A stretch of 48,809 nt of DNA. It comes from JACMLD01 sp039915085 (lineage in GTDB: Bacteria; Bacteroidota; Bacteroidia; Chitinophagales; Chitinophagaceae). The translations under genes and the position numbers were made by a program. Where the stretch lies: positions 1 to 48,809 of the forward strand of contig JBDSOC010000207.1 in NCBI GenBank assembly GCA_039915085.1, given 5' to 3'. Each line of letters begins with the position of its first letter. Position 1 is the stretch's first letter. The notes under the pieces were generated by a model, which did no database searches, was not told the DNA's origin, and was given only the letters and a program-made list of their open reading frames with translations. This document shows, in pieces, positions 22,976 through 31,837 of the stretch.

Positions 22976-25144
22976 ATGCCAACCCCCAAAAAAAGCAGCA
23001 CCGGCCGCAAAAGTGGCAGTGCTAAAATCACCTCACTATCTGAACACACCGAACAATCCAACAATACTTTGCTGACAACCAACCATGGTGTTAAAATCAA
23101 TGATGATCAGAATACACTCAAAGCCGGGAACCGCGGACCAAGTTTGCTGGAAGATTTTATCATGCGGGAAAAGATTACGCATTTTGATCATGAGCGTATA
23201 CCAGAGCGTGTTGTGCATGCGCGGGGTTCAGGCGCACACGGCGTTTTTAAACTATACAAACCAATACCACAATTTACTAAAGCAGGATTTTTAAATGATA
23301 CGGCCACAGAAACGCCCGTATTTGTTCGTTTTTCAACGGTGGCAGGTTCCCGCGGTTCTACCGATCTTGCCCGTGACGTTCGTGGATTTGCGGTGAAATT
23401 TTATACCCAAGAGGGAAATTTTGATTTGGTTGGTAATAATATGCCCGTCTTTTTTATCCAGGATGCCGTGAAATTTCCTGACCTTGTACACGCCGTGAAA
23501 CCGGAACCGCACAATGAAATTCCACAAGCGGCTTCAGCCCATGATACGTTCTGGGATTTCATTTCCCTGATGCCAGAATCTGCGCACATGATCATGTGGG
23601 CGATGAGCGACCGCGCCTTGCCACGGAGTTTCAGGATGATGGAAGGCTTTGGCGTGCATACATTCAGACTGGTAAATGCTAAAGGTGAATCCTGTTTTGT
23701 AAAGTTTCACTGGAAGCCTTTACTTGGCGTACATGCAGTGGCATGGGATGAAGCACAGAACATATCGGGCAAAGACCCTGATTTTCATAGAAGAGATTTA
23801 TGGGAAGCCATTGAAAGCGGCGCATTTCCGGAATGGGAACTCGGCATCCAGGTAGTTCCTGAAAAAGATGAATTAAAATATGAATTTGATTTACTTGATC
23901 CCACAAAATTAATTCCCGAAGAGCTGGTACCTGTACAGCGCATTGGTAAAATGACATTGAACCGCAACCCCGATAATTTCTTTGCAGAAACAGAGCAAGT
24001 GGCTTTCCATATAGGACACGTAGTGCCGGGTATTGATTTCACCAACGACCCGTTACTGCAGGGAAGATTATTTTCTTATACTGATACACAGTTAATCCGT
24101 CTTGGCGGACCTAACTTTCATGAAATTCCCATCAATCGTCCCATTGTTCCCATTCACAACAACCAGCGCGATGGTCACATGCGCCAGCAGATCAATCAGG
24201 GCAGGGTGAGTTATTCACCTAATTCACTTGGTGATAATTTTCCTTTACAGGCGAAAATGGAAGAAGGGGGTTTTAGTTCTTACCCTGAAAAAATTAACGC
24301 GGTTAAAGTAAGAGAAAGAAGCCGTAGTTTTTTCGACCATTTTAGTCAGGCGCGGCTATTTTTTAACAGCCAGTCTGATCCGGAGAAGAACCATATTATA
24401 GATGCGCTGTCCTTTGAACTTGGCAAGGTTGAAACTGTTGCCATCAGGGAACGCATGCTGGGCATTCTTAGTCAGATCGAAAAAGTGCTTGCAACTGCGG
24501 TCGCTTATAATCTTGGGTTGCATGTACCCAGGAAGCCGGAAGAACCAATGAACCGGAGTATTCCAGCGGACGGTGATCCAAAAAAATTCCAACCTGTCAA
24601 GGTGAAAAGCAGCATTGACATATCACCAGCTTTAAGTATGGCGGGTACGGTTAAAAATTCCATTCAAACACGTAAAATAGCCATTCTTGCTTCTGATGGC
24701 GTGGACGAACCTTCTTTAACAGCCATGAAAAAAGCACTGGAAGCAGCTGGCGCAGTCACACATATAATTGCACCAAAGCTGGGCGCCATTACTGCTGACA
24801 ACAATACAACTATTCCTGCGGATCAAAGCTTTCTAACTGCAGCATCTGTCTTGTATGATGCGGTTTATGTTGCCGGCGGCGATATGAATGCTGCTAATTT
24901 GAAAGGTGAACCGGATGCAGTGCACTTCATCAACGAAGCTTATAAACATTGCAAAGCGATTGCAGCGGAGAGCAGTGGTAAAGGCGTTCTTGAAGCCACT
25001 TATTTCAGTAAAAAATTGCAGGAAAAGAAAATAGAAGATGGCGTGTTGATTGGATCTGGTAAGAAGCTGGCAACAGATTTTATAAATGCAATCGCACAGC
25101 ACCGCTTCTGGGAAAGAGAAAAACCGAGGAAAGTTCCTGCATAG
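22976..25144 (+). CDS. katE: Large-subunit (clade II) catalase KatE
   Basis: The enzyme splits hydrogen peroxide to water and oxygen using heme. From ATG 22976 the protein has 722 residues, typical of clade II large catalases. The distal His is H81 in VVHARGSGAHG, and the heme-ligand Tyr is Y368 in RLFSYTDTQ; their spacing of 287 residues equals that of E. coli HPII. The C-terminal 160 residues form the DJ-1/PfpI-like domain (KIAILASDGVDEPSLTAMKK). The N-terminus is Lys/Ser-rich and has no signal peptide. The 9-residue-longer upstream start is less likely because it runs through the direct repeat region. It ends the stress cluster begun by the DUF892 gene. Confidence 0.95.
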   Translation: MPTPKKSSTGRKSGSAKITSLSEHTEQSNNTLLTTNHGVKINDDQNTLKAGNRGPSLLEDFIMREKITHFDHERIPERVVHARGSGAHGVFKLYKPIPQFTKAGFLNDTATETPVFVRFSTVAGSRGSTDLARDVRGFAVKFYTQEGNFDLVGNNMPVFFIQDAVKFPDLVHAVKPEPHNEIPQAASAHDTFWDFISLMPESAHMIMWAMSDRALPRSFRMMEGFGVHTFRLVNAKGESCFVKFHWKPLLGVHAVAWDEAQNISGKDPDFHRRDLWEAIESGAFPEWELGIQVVPEKDELKYEFDLLDPTKLIPEELVPVQRIGKMTLNRNPDNFFAETEQVAFHIGHVVPGIDFTNDPLLQGRLFSYTDTQLIRLGGPNFHEIPINRPIVPIHNNQRDGHMRQQINQGRVSYSPNSLGDNFPLQAKMEEGGFSSYPEKINAVKVRERSRSFFDHFSQARLFFNSQSDPEKNHIIDALSFELGKVETVAIRERMLGILSQIEKVLATAVAYNLGLHVPRKPEEPMNRSIPADGDPKKFQPVKVKSSIDISPALSMAGTVKNSIQTRKIAILASDGVDEPSLTAMKKALEAAGAVTHIIAPKLGAITADNNTTIPADQSFLTAASVLYDAVYVAGGDMNAANLKGEPDAVHFINEAYKHCKAIAAESSGKGVLEATYFSKKLQEKKIEDGVLIGSGKKLATDFINAIAQHRFWEREKPRKVPA

Positions 25145-25476
25145 TTTTTTTATATGCGATTTATTAATTGATGAGTTGATAAATGGTGCAAATAAATTGA
25201 AAATGCGGGCTCCCTTTTGGATAAATATGCTTTTAGCAGTTATAAAATATTTTACATCATGTGAATGAACTGATTTGGACAAATGGCTGAATATAGCCGC
25301 CCTCATAAACAGGCAGTAACAGTATGGTATTCCTGGTGGGCTATTACTGAAATCTGCGGAGCAAAGGCGGGCATCTTTGACAGCCCTGGCAATTATATTA
25401 ACAATCGCGCATATCAGCAGCACAAAGTTTAAATATAAAGTGTATAATTAACACGAAATTTTGCCTAACTTAGTAT
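25145..25476. other. Intergenic region without recognised content
   Basis: These 332 bases follow katE and precede the MEDS-domain gene. A long minus-strand open frame crosses it from the katE 3' end but has composition of an antisense shadow. I see no terminator, RNA or operator. Confidence 0.4.
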
Positions 25477-26052
25477 ATGACCACTTCCGTTACAACCGCA
25501 CCAGGCATTTCCACAGATCATCACGTTATCCTCTACTCAGGCGATAATGTATTGATCGAATCGCTGGCCACCTATGTTTCAGAAGGTTTTGATGCGGGAG
25601 AAACCGTGGTTATCATTGCGACCCAGGCACATTTGTATGCACTGAACGCGGCGCTTGCTGCAAAGCAGTACAACCTGGAAGCGCTTATCCGTGACCGTCA
25701 GTATATCGCGATGGATGCGGCGGCCACGCTGAAAACCTTTATGCAGGATAACTGGCCTGCAAAAGATCTATTTTTCCATGCGCTTTCCCCCATACTCGAA
25801 AAAGCAGGTGCAGGTAACCGTAAGATCAGGGCCTTTGGGGAAATGGTCATGCTGTTATGGAGAAATCGTTTACATGGTGCAACCATACAGCTGGAACAAC
25901 TGTGGAATGATTTGTCACAACAATTTAATTTTACGCTCCTCTGTGCCTACCCTGTAACGGCATTTGAGCATGGACTGCAGAGCGCTTTGAAGCATGTCTG
26001 CAAGGCACACGCGACAACCACCCTCCTTCCGGCTGATATTTTTATGGATTAG
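25477..26052 (+). CDS. MEDS-domain sensory protein
   Basis: The 191-residue protein matches the MEDS domain (sensory domain named after methanogen/methylotroph DcmR): HHVILYSGDNVLIESLATYV near the start, FDAGETVVIIAT, and the C-terminal GEMVMLLWRNRLHGATIQLE with FTLLCAYPV. There is no DNA-binding or kinase domain, so it is a stand-alone sensor. MEDS proteins are often coupled to histidine kinases; here the PAS-GAF kinase gene converges on it, the two overlapping by 11 bases at their 3' ends. Signal and partner are unknown. Confidence 0.85.
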   Translation: MTTSVTTAPGISTDHHVILYSGDNVLIESLATYVSEGFDAGETVVIIATQAHLYALNAALAAKQYNLEALIRDRQYIAMDAAATLKTFMQDNWPAKDLFFHALSPILEKAGAGNRKIRAFGEMVMLLWRNRLHGATIQLEQLWNDLSQQFNFTLLCAYPVTAFEHGLQSALKHVCKAHATTTLLPADIFMD

Positions 26053-27691
26053 ATAGTATTGTATTCCCGGCTTTGCGGCCTTCAAGCGGAACTACAATGC
26101 GAAAAGACGATCCCTTCCCAGGTTCGCTCTCCGCCCAGATACTTCCTCCATGCGCTTCCATAATTTCTTTCGAAATAAAGAGTCCGAGTCCCATGCCTTC
26201 TGTTTTGGCTTTCGCCGGTGCCACCCGGTAGAACTGATTGAAGATATTGCTTAAGTGTTCCTTTGGGATGCCGATTCCCTGATCGGTAACAGCTATCTCG
26301 GCGCGGTCACCCATTACCTGCGTGCAAATGGTAATGGTCGTACCCGGATCAGAATATTTGAGCGCATTAGAGAGCAGGTTTACGATTACCTGTACGAGTT
26401 TCGGGCGGTCAGCCATCACTGTTATGTTCTCCGGCAGGCTTTCGGCGCGCAGGATATGCTGATTGCTGTCCACTGATTCCATACTCTCCCTGATCAGGCC
26501 CGCTAAGCTGGTCCCCTGGAAGTTTAAATCCATTTTACCCGCCTGTATTTTAGAGATATCCAGGAGATCCGCCACAATCCCTTCGAGCCGGGCTACCTGT
26601 TTATTTATTTTTTTGAAAGCCTCTTTGGGTGCAATTGCATCTGATTCTGCAATCTGCAGGTATCCCTTGATGGTGGTCAGCGGTGTTTTTAATTCGTGGC
26701 TGGCAAATCCGATAAATTGGTCTTTCTTGCTGTTAAGTGCGTTGATCTCCGCATACAGTTTTGCATTGTCCAGGGCTATCGCTGCCTGGCCGGCAATCGC
26801 AGCTACCAGTTCTTCATGCTCCGCTGTAAACATGGCCGTTTTTGGGTGTCCAAAGAATAACCCGCCGAGTACAACGCCGCTTTGCGATATTACCGGGACC
26901 GCGAGATAACTCACGACCGGTAAATGACCTTTGGGCATTCCGTGATGCGGACTGTTTTTGCCGTAGTCGGGATCGGCCGTAATATCATCGGATCGCCTGA
27001 CGCCCTTGCCTTCGAAGGTCGTGTTAAAGATGGCTGTATTGCGCGGCATCCCGAATTTATCAAAGGCGGATCGTGGAACACCTGATAAGGCGTATAACAT
27101 ATAGGTTTCTCCTGCCGCATCAATCTTATTATAAAAAAAAGCACCGAAGGCAGCGCCGGATAATCGTGTGGTCGCGTCCGTTACCTGCTGCAGAATCGTA
27201 TCGGTATCCAGGTTCGCAGAAATGGATTTACCCATCTCAGAGATGATTTGTAAGTGCTCTTCGTTTTGCTTTTGCCGTGTGATGTCTCTTGCAATCTTGG
27301 AAGCGCCGGTAACTTTTCCTTCCTCATCTCTGATGGGTGAAATAGTCAGAGACACATGCAATTCGTGGCCATCTTTGGCCCGGCGGATTGTTTCGAAGTG
27401 CTCTACCCGCTCACCCCGTTTTAACCGGGCGATAATATCATCTTCCTCCTGCTGCCGGTCTTCAGGAAGAAGTATCCGTATTAATTGGCCCAGCATCTCG
27501 CTTTCCGTATAACCGAACATTCTTTCCGCTGATTTATTCCAGCTTGTTACCCGGCTATGCAAATCCTTACTGATAATCGCGTCCTCGGAGCTATCAATAA
27601 TGGCCGCAAACATAGCCAGCCGCTGGTATAAATTATCTGGTTGCATAGCGAGCATTTTCTTTTTTTTCTTTAACACCTCAAAATTATGCAT
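26042..27691 (-). CDS. PAS-GAF sensor histidine kinase
   Basis: The 549-residue protein has a PAS domain (about residues 24-140: AAIIDSSEDAIISKDLHSRV, WNKSAERMFGY), a GAF domain (about 150-312), and a kinase core with H-box SHELKTPLTT (H332), N-box VIVNLLSNALKYS, and G-boxes DQGIGIP and GMGLGLFISKEI. There are no membrane segments, so it is cytoplasmic and senses an internal signal. The start may be at residue 13 or 16 instead, since the first dozen residues are Lys-rich. It is divergent from a single-domain receiver (27776) and convergent with the MEDS gene, so the three probably form one module. Confidence 0.9.
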   Translation of the reverse strand: MHNFEVLKKKKKMLAMQPDNLYQRLAMFAAIIDSSEDAIISKDLHSRVTSWNKSAERMFGYTESEMLGQLIRILLPEDRQQEEDDIIARLKRGERVEHFETIRRAKDGHELHVSLTISPIRDEEGKVTGASKIARDITRQKQNEEHLQIISEMGKSISANLDTDTILQQVTDATTRLSGAAFGAFFYNKIDAAGETYMLYALSGVPRSAFDKFGMPRNTAIFNTTFEGKGVRRSDDITADPDYGKNSPHHGMPKGHLPVVSYLAVPVISQSGVVLGGLFFGHPKTAMFTAEHEELVAAIAGQAAIALDNAKLYAEINALNSKKDQFIGFASHELKTPLTTIKGYLQIAESDAIAPKEAFKKINKQVARLEGIVADLLDISKIQAGKMDLNFQGTSLAGLIRESMESVDSNQHILRAESLPENITVMADRPKLVQVIVNLLSNALKYSDPGTTITICTQVMGDRAEIAVTDQGIGIPKEHLSNIFNQFYRVAPAKAKTEGMGLGLFISKEIMEAHGGSIWAESEPGKGSSFRIVVPLEGRKAGNTILSNP

Positions 27692-27775
27692 TTTCGTGCC
27701 AGATTATAATGGCGGGAAATTTGTTATCGCTATGGGGAGACCGTAATCAACACCTACATAGAAAAAGATGCAAGC

Positions 27776-28135
27776 ATGGTAAAAGTTCTTATTGTCGACG
27801 ATGATGAAGACCTGCTCGAAATGGTCACACTTATGTTAAGGGCCAGCCGTATGCAGGTAAAAAGCCTGAACGCGGGTGCCCTGCTTTTGGAAACATTAAA
27901 GACAGAGACACCTGATATCCTGCTAATGGATATCTTCCTGGGTGACAGTGATGGCCGGAAGCTCTGCAAAGAATTAAAAAACTCCATTGCCTATACCGGC
28001 TTCCCGGTTTTTTTATACTCCGCCGGTGAGATTACCAATGCGTCTATTGTGGAATCGGATGCCGATTATTTTATGCGTAAACCGTTCGAAATGTCACATC
28101 TGGTTAACCGCATTCACGAAAGCATTAAAAAATAA
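27776..28135 (+). CDS. Single-domain response regulator (receiver only)
   Basis: The 119-residue protein is a complete receiver: acidic residues D8-D9-D10, phospho-acceptor D52 in ILLMDIFLG, switch Ser in VFLYSAG, and the conserved Lys in MRKPFE. The segment after D52 (FLGDSDG) differs from the usual MPxMDG, as in the loosely related Bacteroidota single receivers. It is divergent from the PAS-GAF kinase, 84 bases apart, which is its likely partner. It resembles the receiver at 14589-14942. Confidence 0.88.
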   Translation: MVKVLIVDDDEDLLEMVTLMLRASRMQVKSLNAGALLLETLKTETPDILLMDIFLGDSDGRKLCKELKNSIAYTGFPVFLYSAGEITNASIVESDADYFMRKPFEMSHLVNRIHESIKK

Positions 28136-28314
28136 TTAAAAGTTGCAAGCTGTATTTTTTTGAGAATAATAAAAACTTCTGAACAGATAATGGTTTTCCG
28201 CAAGGCAGTTGCACCAAAAAAATTGTTCTTACACAAAGCTACTTTTACAGTTTGGCCGCCTGATTTAACTTCAGCTAATTTCCTGTGATGACCATGTGTC
28301 ATATGCCGATACCG

Positions 28315-29223
28315 TCATTGTGCAAACATACTCACAACGATAATTGGCGGTCTGGGTGACTTTAAAATAGCGGTATTCTGAAAAAATGCAGCATTGTTTT
28401 CGGTGATGGTATTAACAAGTGCAGCCGGAATATCCGTTTTTTTAGCATAATAGATAAGTTGCACATTAATTTGCTGGGTGGCCTTTTTACTTTTGTCATT
28501 GAGGCTGTAGGCAATCGGTGCGATAATACTGGTGCCATTCACGGGATTGTTACCGAAAGCTCCGGCGGCCAGTGTGGCTTTTAAATTGATGACACCACTA
28601 ATAGTACGCACCTTTACATTTTCGGCATTGGCCTGCCCCTTTTTACCCTTCTTATCTATCCCGTCGAATATGCAATTGTCATCACCATTGCCATGTCCGC
28701 TATTATCGGGGTAATCGTTGTCGTCGCTAACGTTACAAACGGCAGGCGTAGATGCATTGGCATTATAGTAAGGAACAGCAAGGGTATCATTATTGCTGAG
28801 TACATAGATCCTGTCAGCATACGTAATTCCCCCAAGAATCAGGTTTTTAACGCAAGTATCTTTCGAGCCGGCTTTTGTAAACCCAACAATAAACCGCAGA
28901 CCTGTTTCACTTTGTGATACATTAATGGCACCTGAAACTGAATCAATGATAAGTCCAACAGGCCAGGCAAAATAAGTACCTTTACCCAGCGCCGCCTGGT
29001 TAACCGGGTAGATTATATTATCATTTTTAGTTGGTTGCATGTAAACAATCGAATCGCCGTAATTTGGCGCATTGGCGCACTGGTAATTTAACTGTACCGG
29101 TAAATTTGTTTTGGCTACCTGTGCAGCAGATGGACCGGGGGAATCAACTGATTTATTACAGGCGATGGCCACTATAATGATGGAGCCGGTTATCACCGGC
29201 GAAACGATGCAACGGATATTCAT
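28315..29223 (-). CDS. Lipoprotein of unknown function
   Basis: I start at 29223, which gives MNIRCIVSPVITGSIIIVAIAC, a signal peptide with lipobox AIAC; the longer in-frame start adds 19 hydrophobic residues that do not look real. The 302-residue protein has a Gly/Asp-rich central stretch (NSGHGNGDDNCIFDGIDKKG) that may bind calcium, and a C-terminal half of beta-type sequence. No family is recognised. Not close to any partner gene: the receiver is on the other strand and 814 bases separate it from the M28 gene. Confidence 0.6.
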   Translation of the reverse strand: MNIRCIVSPVITGSIIIVAIACNKSVDSPGPSAAQVAKTNLPVQLNYQCANAPNYGDSIVYMQPTKNDNIIYPVNQAALGKGTYFAWPVGLIIDSVSGAINVSQSETGLRFIVGFTKAGSKDTCVKNLILGGITYADRIYVLSNNDTLAVPYYNANASTPAVCNVSDDNDYPDNSGHGNGDDNCIFDGIDKKGKKGQANAENVKVRTISGVINLKATLAAGAFGNNPVNGTSIIAPIAYSLNDKSKKATQQINVQLIYYAKKTDIPAALVNTITENNAAFFQNTAILKSPRPPIIVVSMFAQ

Positions 29224-30037
29224 GGGTACGGGTTTATAAAAATACATTTCCAAAATAGCAAGAAGCAAATACATTTGCAAGCTTTTGGTTTTGAAAATAA
29301 AAATAATCTCGTTTTTATTGTCTTAAAAACAAGTTGTGGAAATGTTTACACAGTTAATAATGCCAGTTTGCAATAAACCGCGCACTGACAGTAAAACCAG
29401 TTATCCTGCTTCAATGTAATAGAATATGGGCCAATAATTTTTGATACTCATTCTTAGGTATCCCAACAGATACACGCATAATTTAACAGTAAAGTCAGAG
29501 AGCACGATAATGCACAGGGCCGCATATACAAGTAAAACTCCATGGCCTGAAAGTTGCCGGCATGCCTGAAATAAATAGCCATGATAACCATAGCGAACGA
29601 AACGATGAATTCAATATATCATGCAGTAAAAATGATACTTTTTTTATTATACCTAAAGAATAGTTGGTATTGACTGATAATAGCAACTGCAGGCCTGGAC
29701 AGTAAATAAGTTACAAAGCACACACCGGCGTTCATTGAAAAAGCCATGCGATACGAATAAAAAGAACTGTTATGCAATCCAGTACGCTATGGAGTACGCA
29801 TGTATAATTGTCTTAGTATAATAAGGGTAAGAAACATGCCATAGAATTGAAGCATATAATTTTATAGTGGAACATTAATATACGGAAAGGATTACATGGT
29901 TGCATAAATAGCCGGAACAACGCGGATATTAAAATTCATAATACCAAAAACACACGGCGATTTTTATGGAATGCCGGAATGGTTCGGCGCAGATGGTTTG
30001 CTGAGCCCAACAGCTATTTTAATATTTGTAGTCATTC
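29224..30037. other. Long AT-rich gap, possible decayed sequence
   Basis: This 814-bp gap lies between two minus-strand genes. Around 29400-29600 minus-strand frames carry short hydrophobic pieces in two frames (for example MAIYFRHAGNFQAMEFYLYM in one frame), which might be a decayed membrane-protein end, but I cannot name a family. A 7-bp direct repeat AGTACGC occurs near 29780-29800. No RNA gene is recognised. Confidence 0.3.
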
Positions 30038-31813
30038 TCATAACTTCCCAAATATCATTTTTTTACTTTGAACTGGCAGACCATCAATGATGAGTGAGTA
30101 AATACATGAACCACTGGCCCCATATCCGTGGTTATAGGGAACTTCGTTAATCCCCTTTTTAAGTGCCACTTTTATCCGCTTCACTATGCGGCCGTCCTGC
30201 TGACTGATGACAACCCATGTTCTGTCAATAAAAAGATCTGTACCGGAAACAATGGTTATCCGCGTGTTTTCATCAAATGGATTGGGCTGGTTTTGCAGCA
30301 ATTTTATTCCGTAAATTTCTTCTGCCCTGCTTCTCCTGGCAGGTGATTCCCTCAACGCCAGTGTCACCTGTTGCAGCGACAAACTATATTCAGTAGAAAA
30401 AAAGCTTTCGAGATTGTTATTATCGACGCTGGCAGCACTGATAAAAAACGTAGCATTGCTTCCATAAGGAACTTTAATAGTGTCTACCGTTTTGCCTGTT
30501 ACGGTGAAAACACTATCCCAGTCATCATTTAAGCAACGGACAGCTACCCGGTAAGCGGGGTATGTGGTACCTGAATTAAATTGGACACGGATTTTATTAG
30601 AAGTAACCACTGATGTTGTAAGATTAATGGTATCCGGGCTCAGGGCGGCCATTGCCATTGCGTTGCCGTTTATAAGTGTATTGCGGGCAAGATAATACTG
30701 GCTGACATATAAACTGTCCTCAATACCATCACTGTCTAAATCTTTCCCAAGGCTATCCCTGACCGAATGCTGGCGGTCAATATAACCTCCTCCTCCGCTT
30801 GCGTCGCCATTTTCATTGGCCGCGGTAAACCGCACGGAAGTATATCCATAGGCACTGAAAGGCTGGTGATCCCCTCCCCGTCCTGTTCTGTCTTCGGCAC
30901 TCATAATTTGAATATTAGTTGCAACACTAACGACGCTTTTTACCTGTTCTTTGTATTGTAACTTAATATACCGTGCCCATTGTTTGTGAACAGAATTAAA
31001 TCCACCCAGGGAAAATATTCTTAGTCCAATACTATCTATATTGCCAAAAAAAGGACAGCTGGGAGGAGAAGAGGTATGTCCGCAAAAAACACCACCGGAC
31101 ACATCGTTGTTATTGGCCGCTTTTATTTTCAGGTTATTGTTTAAAAAATAATTGGCCATTGCCTGCGCACCATATTTACCTTGTTCTTCAGCAGTATTAA
31201 TTGAAAATACAATCGTGTTTTTAAAACTGTATTTACTCATTACCCTGGCAAGTTCCAGTACAAGGGCTGTACCCGTTGCATTGTCTTCAATGCCAAAAGC
31301 ATTACAGGTTATATCGCAAAGAGCTTCGCAACGGCTGTCAATGTGCCCCTGGAGAAAAATAACTGATTTATCAGTTGTCTGGGTACCCGGCAATACTGCA
31401 ATGGCATTACGGTGACGTGCAGCGCCACAAATATTAAGATCAAACTGCAGATAAGCGGCACGTAACCTGTTCTCATTGGCGGCACTGAATTCAAGAAATT
31501 TGCTGTACGCCCATCTGCGCGCAGCACCAATACCCCTCGTGGTGGATACAGTATCGGATCCCGCATTGCGGTTCTGAAAGCTTTTTAATGTAAATAGATA
31601 ACTTTTTAATGAATCCGGTGAAATGCGCGATACCAGTTCTGCTGATATCAAATTTGGGTTATTAATAACCACGGAAGCCTGGTAAGAAGAAGGCGTATAA
31701 AGTCCTTTAATAATATTATCTACCTCTGTACTTGTCACCAGTAAGCCAGTTTGACAAAAAACAGCTGGCACTGACATAAACAGCAGGATGAACGCTAATA
31801 AATGCTTTGTCAT
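30038..31813 (-). CDS. Secreted M28-family zinc peptidase with T9SS sorting domain
   Basis: The 591-residue protein has a signal peptide (MTKHLLAFILLFMSVPAVFC, then Q), an M28 aminopeptidase-type domain with zinc-site motifs GHIDS (H157, D159), GIEDNATG (D177), NTAEEQG (E209, E210) and a late GGDHQPF, and a C-terminal type IX sorting domain beginning LLQNQPNPFDENTRI. It should be exported across the outer membrane by T9SS and cleave peptides outside the cell. It follows the 941-residue T9SS protein gene by 24 bases and is probably cotranscribed. Cys-rich stretches near residues 162-170 (CEALCDITC) are unusual for the family and may form disulfides. Confidence 0.88.
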   Translation of the reverse strand: MTKHLLAFILLFMSVPAVFCQTGLLVTSTEVDNIIKGLYTPSSYQASVVINNPNLISAELVSRISPDSLKSYLFTLKSFQNRNAGSDTVSTTRGIGAARRWAYSKFLEFSAANENRLRAAYLQFDLNICGAARHRNAIAVLPGTQTTDKSVIFLQGHIDSRCEALCDITCNAFGIEDNATGTALVLELARVMSKYSFKNTIVFSINTAEEQGKYGAQAMANYFLNNNLKIKAANNNDVSGGVFCGHTSSPPSCPFFGNIDSIGLRIFSLGGFNSVHKQWARYIKLQYKEQVKSVVSVATNIQIMSAEDRTGRGGDHQPFSAYGYTSVRFTAANENGDASGGGGYIDRQHSVRDSLGKDLDSDGIEDSLYVSQYYLARNTLINGNAMAMAALSPDTINLTTSVVTSNKIRVQFNSGTTYPAYRVAVRCLNDDWDSVFTVTGKTVDTIKVPYGSNATFFISAASVDNNNLESFFSTEYSLSLQQVTLALRESPARRSRAEEIYGIKLLQNQPNPFDENTRITIVSGTDLFIDRTWVVISQQDGRIVKRIKVALKKGINEVPYNHGYGASGSCIYSLIIDGLPVQSKKMIFGKL

Positions 31814-31837
31814 AAATATTTCTTTGGTAAGAACGGA

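Noticed and set aside
24833..25423. Minus-strand open frame of 196 codons across the katE 3' end
   Set aside because: Two thirds of it is antisense to the conserved DJ-1-like domain of katE, and the product has no recognisable motif or start context.
29400..29600. Hydrophobic peptide pieces on the minus strand in two frames
   Set aside because: Could be a decayed membrane protein, but no segment is long or specific enough to name a family; kept only as a comment on the gap.
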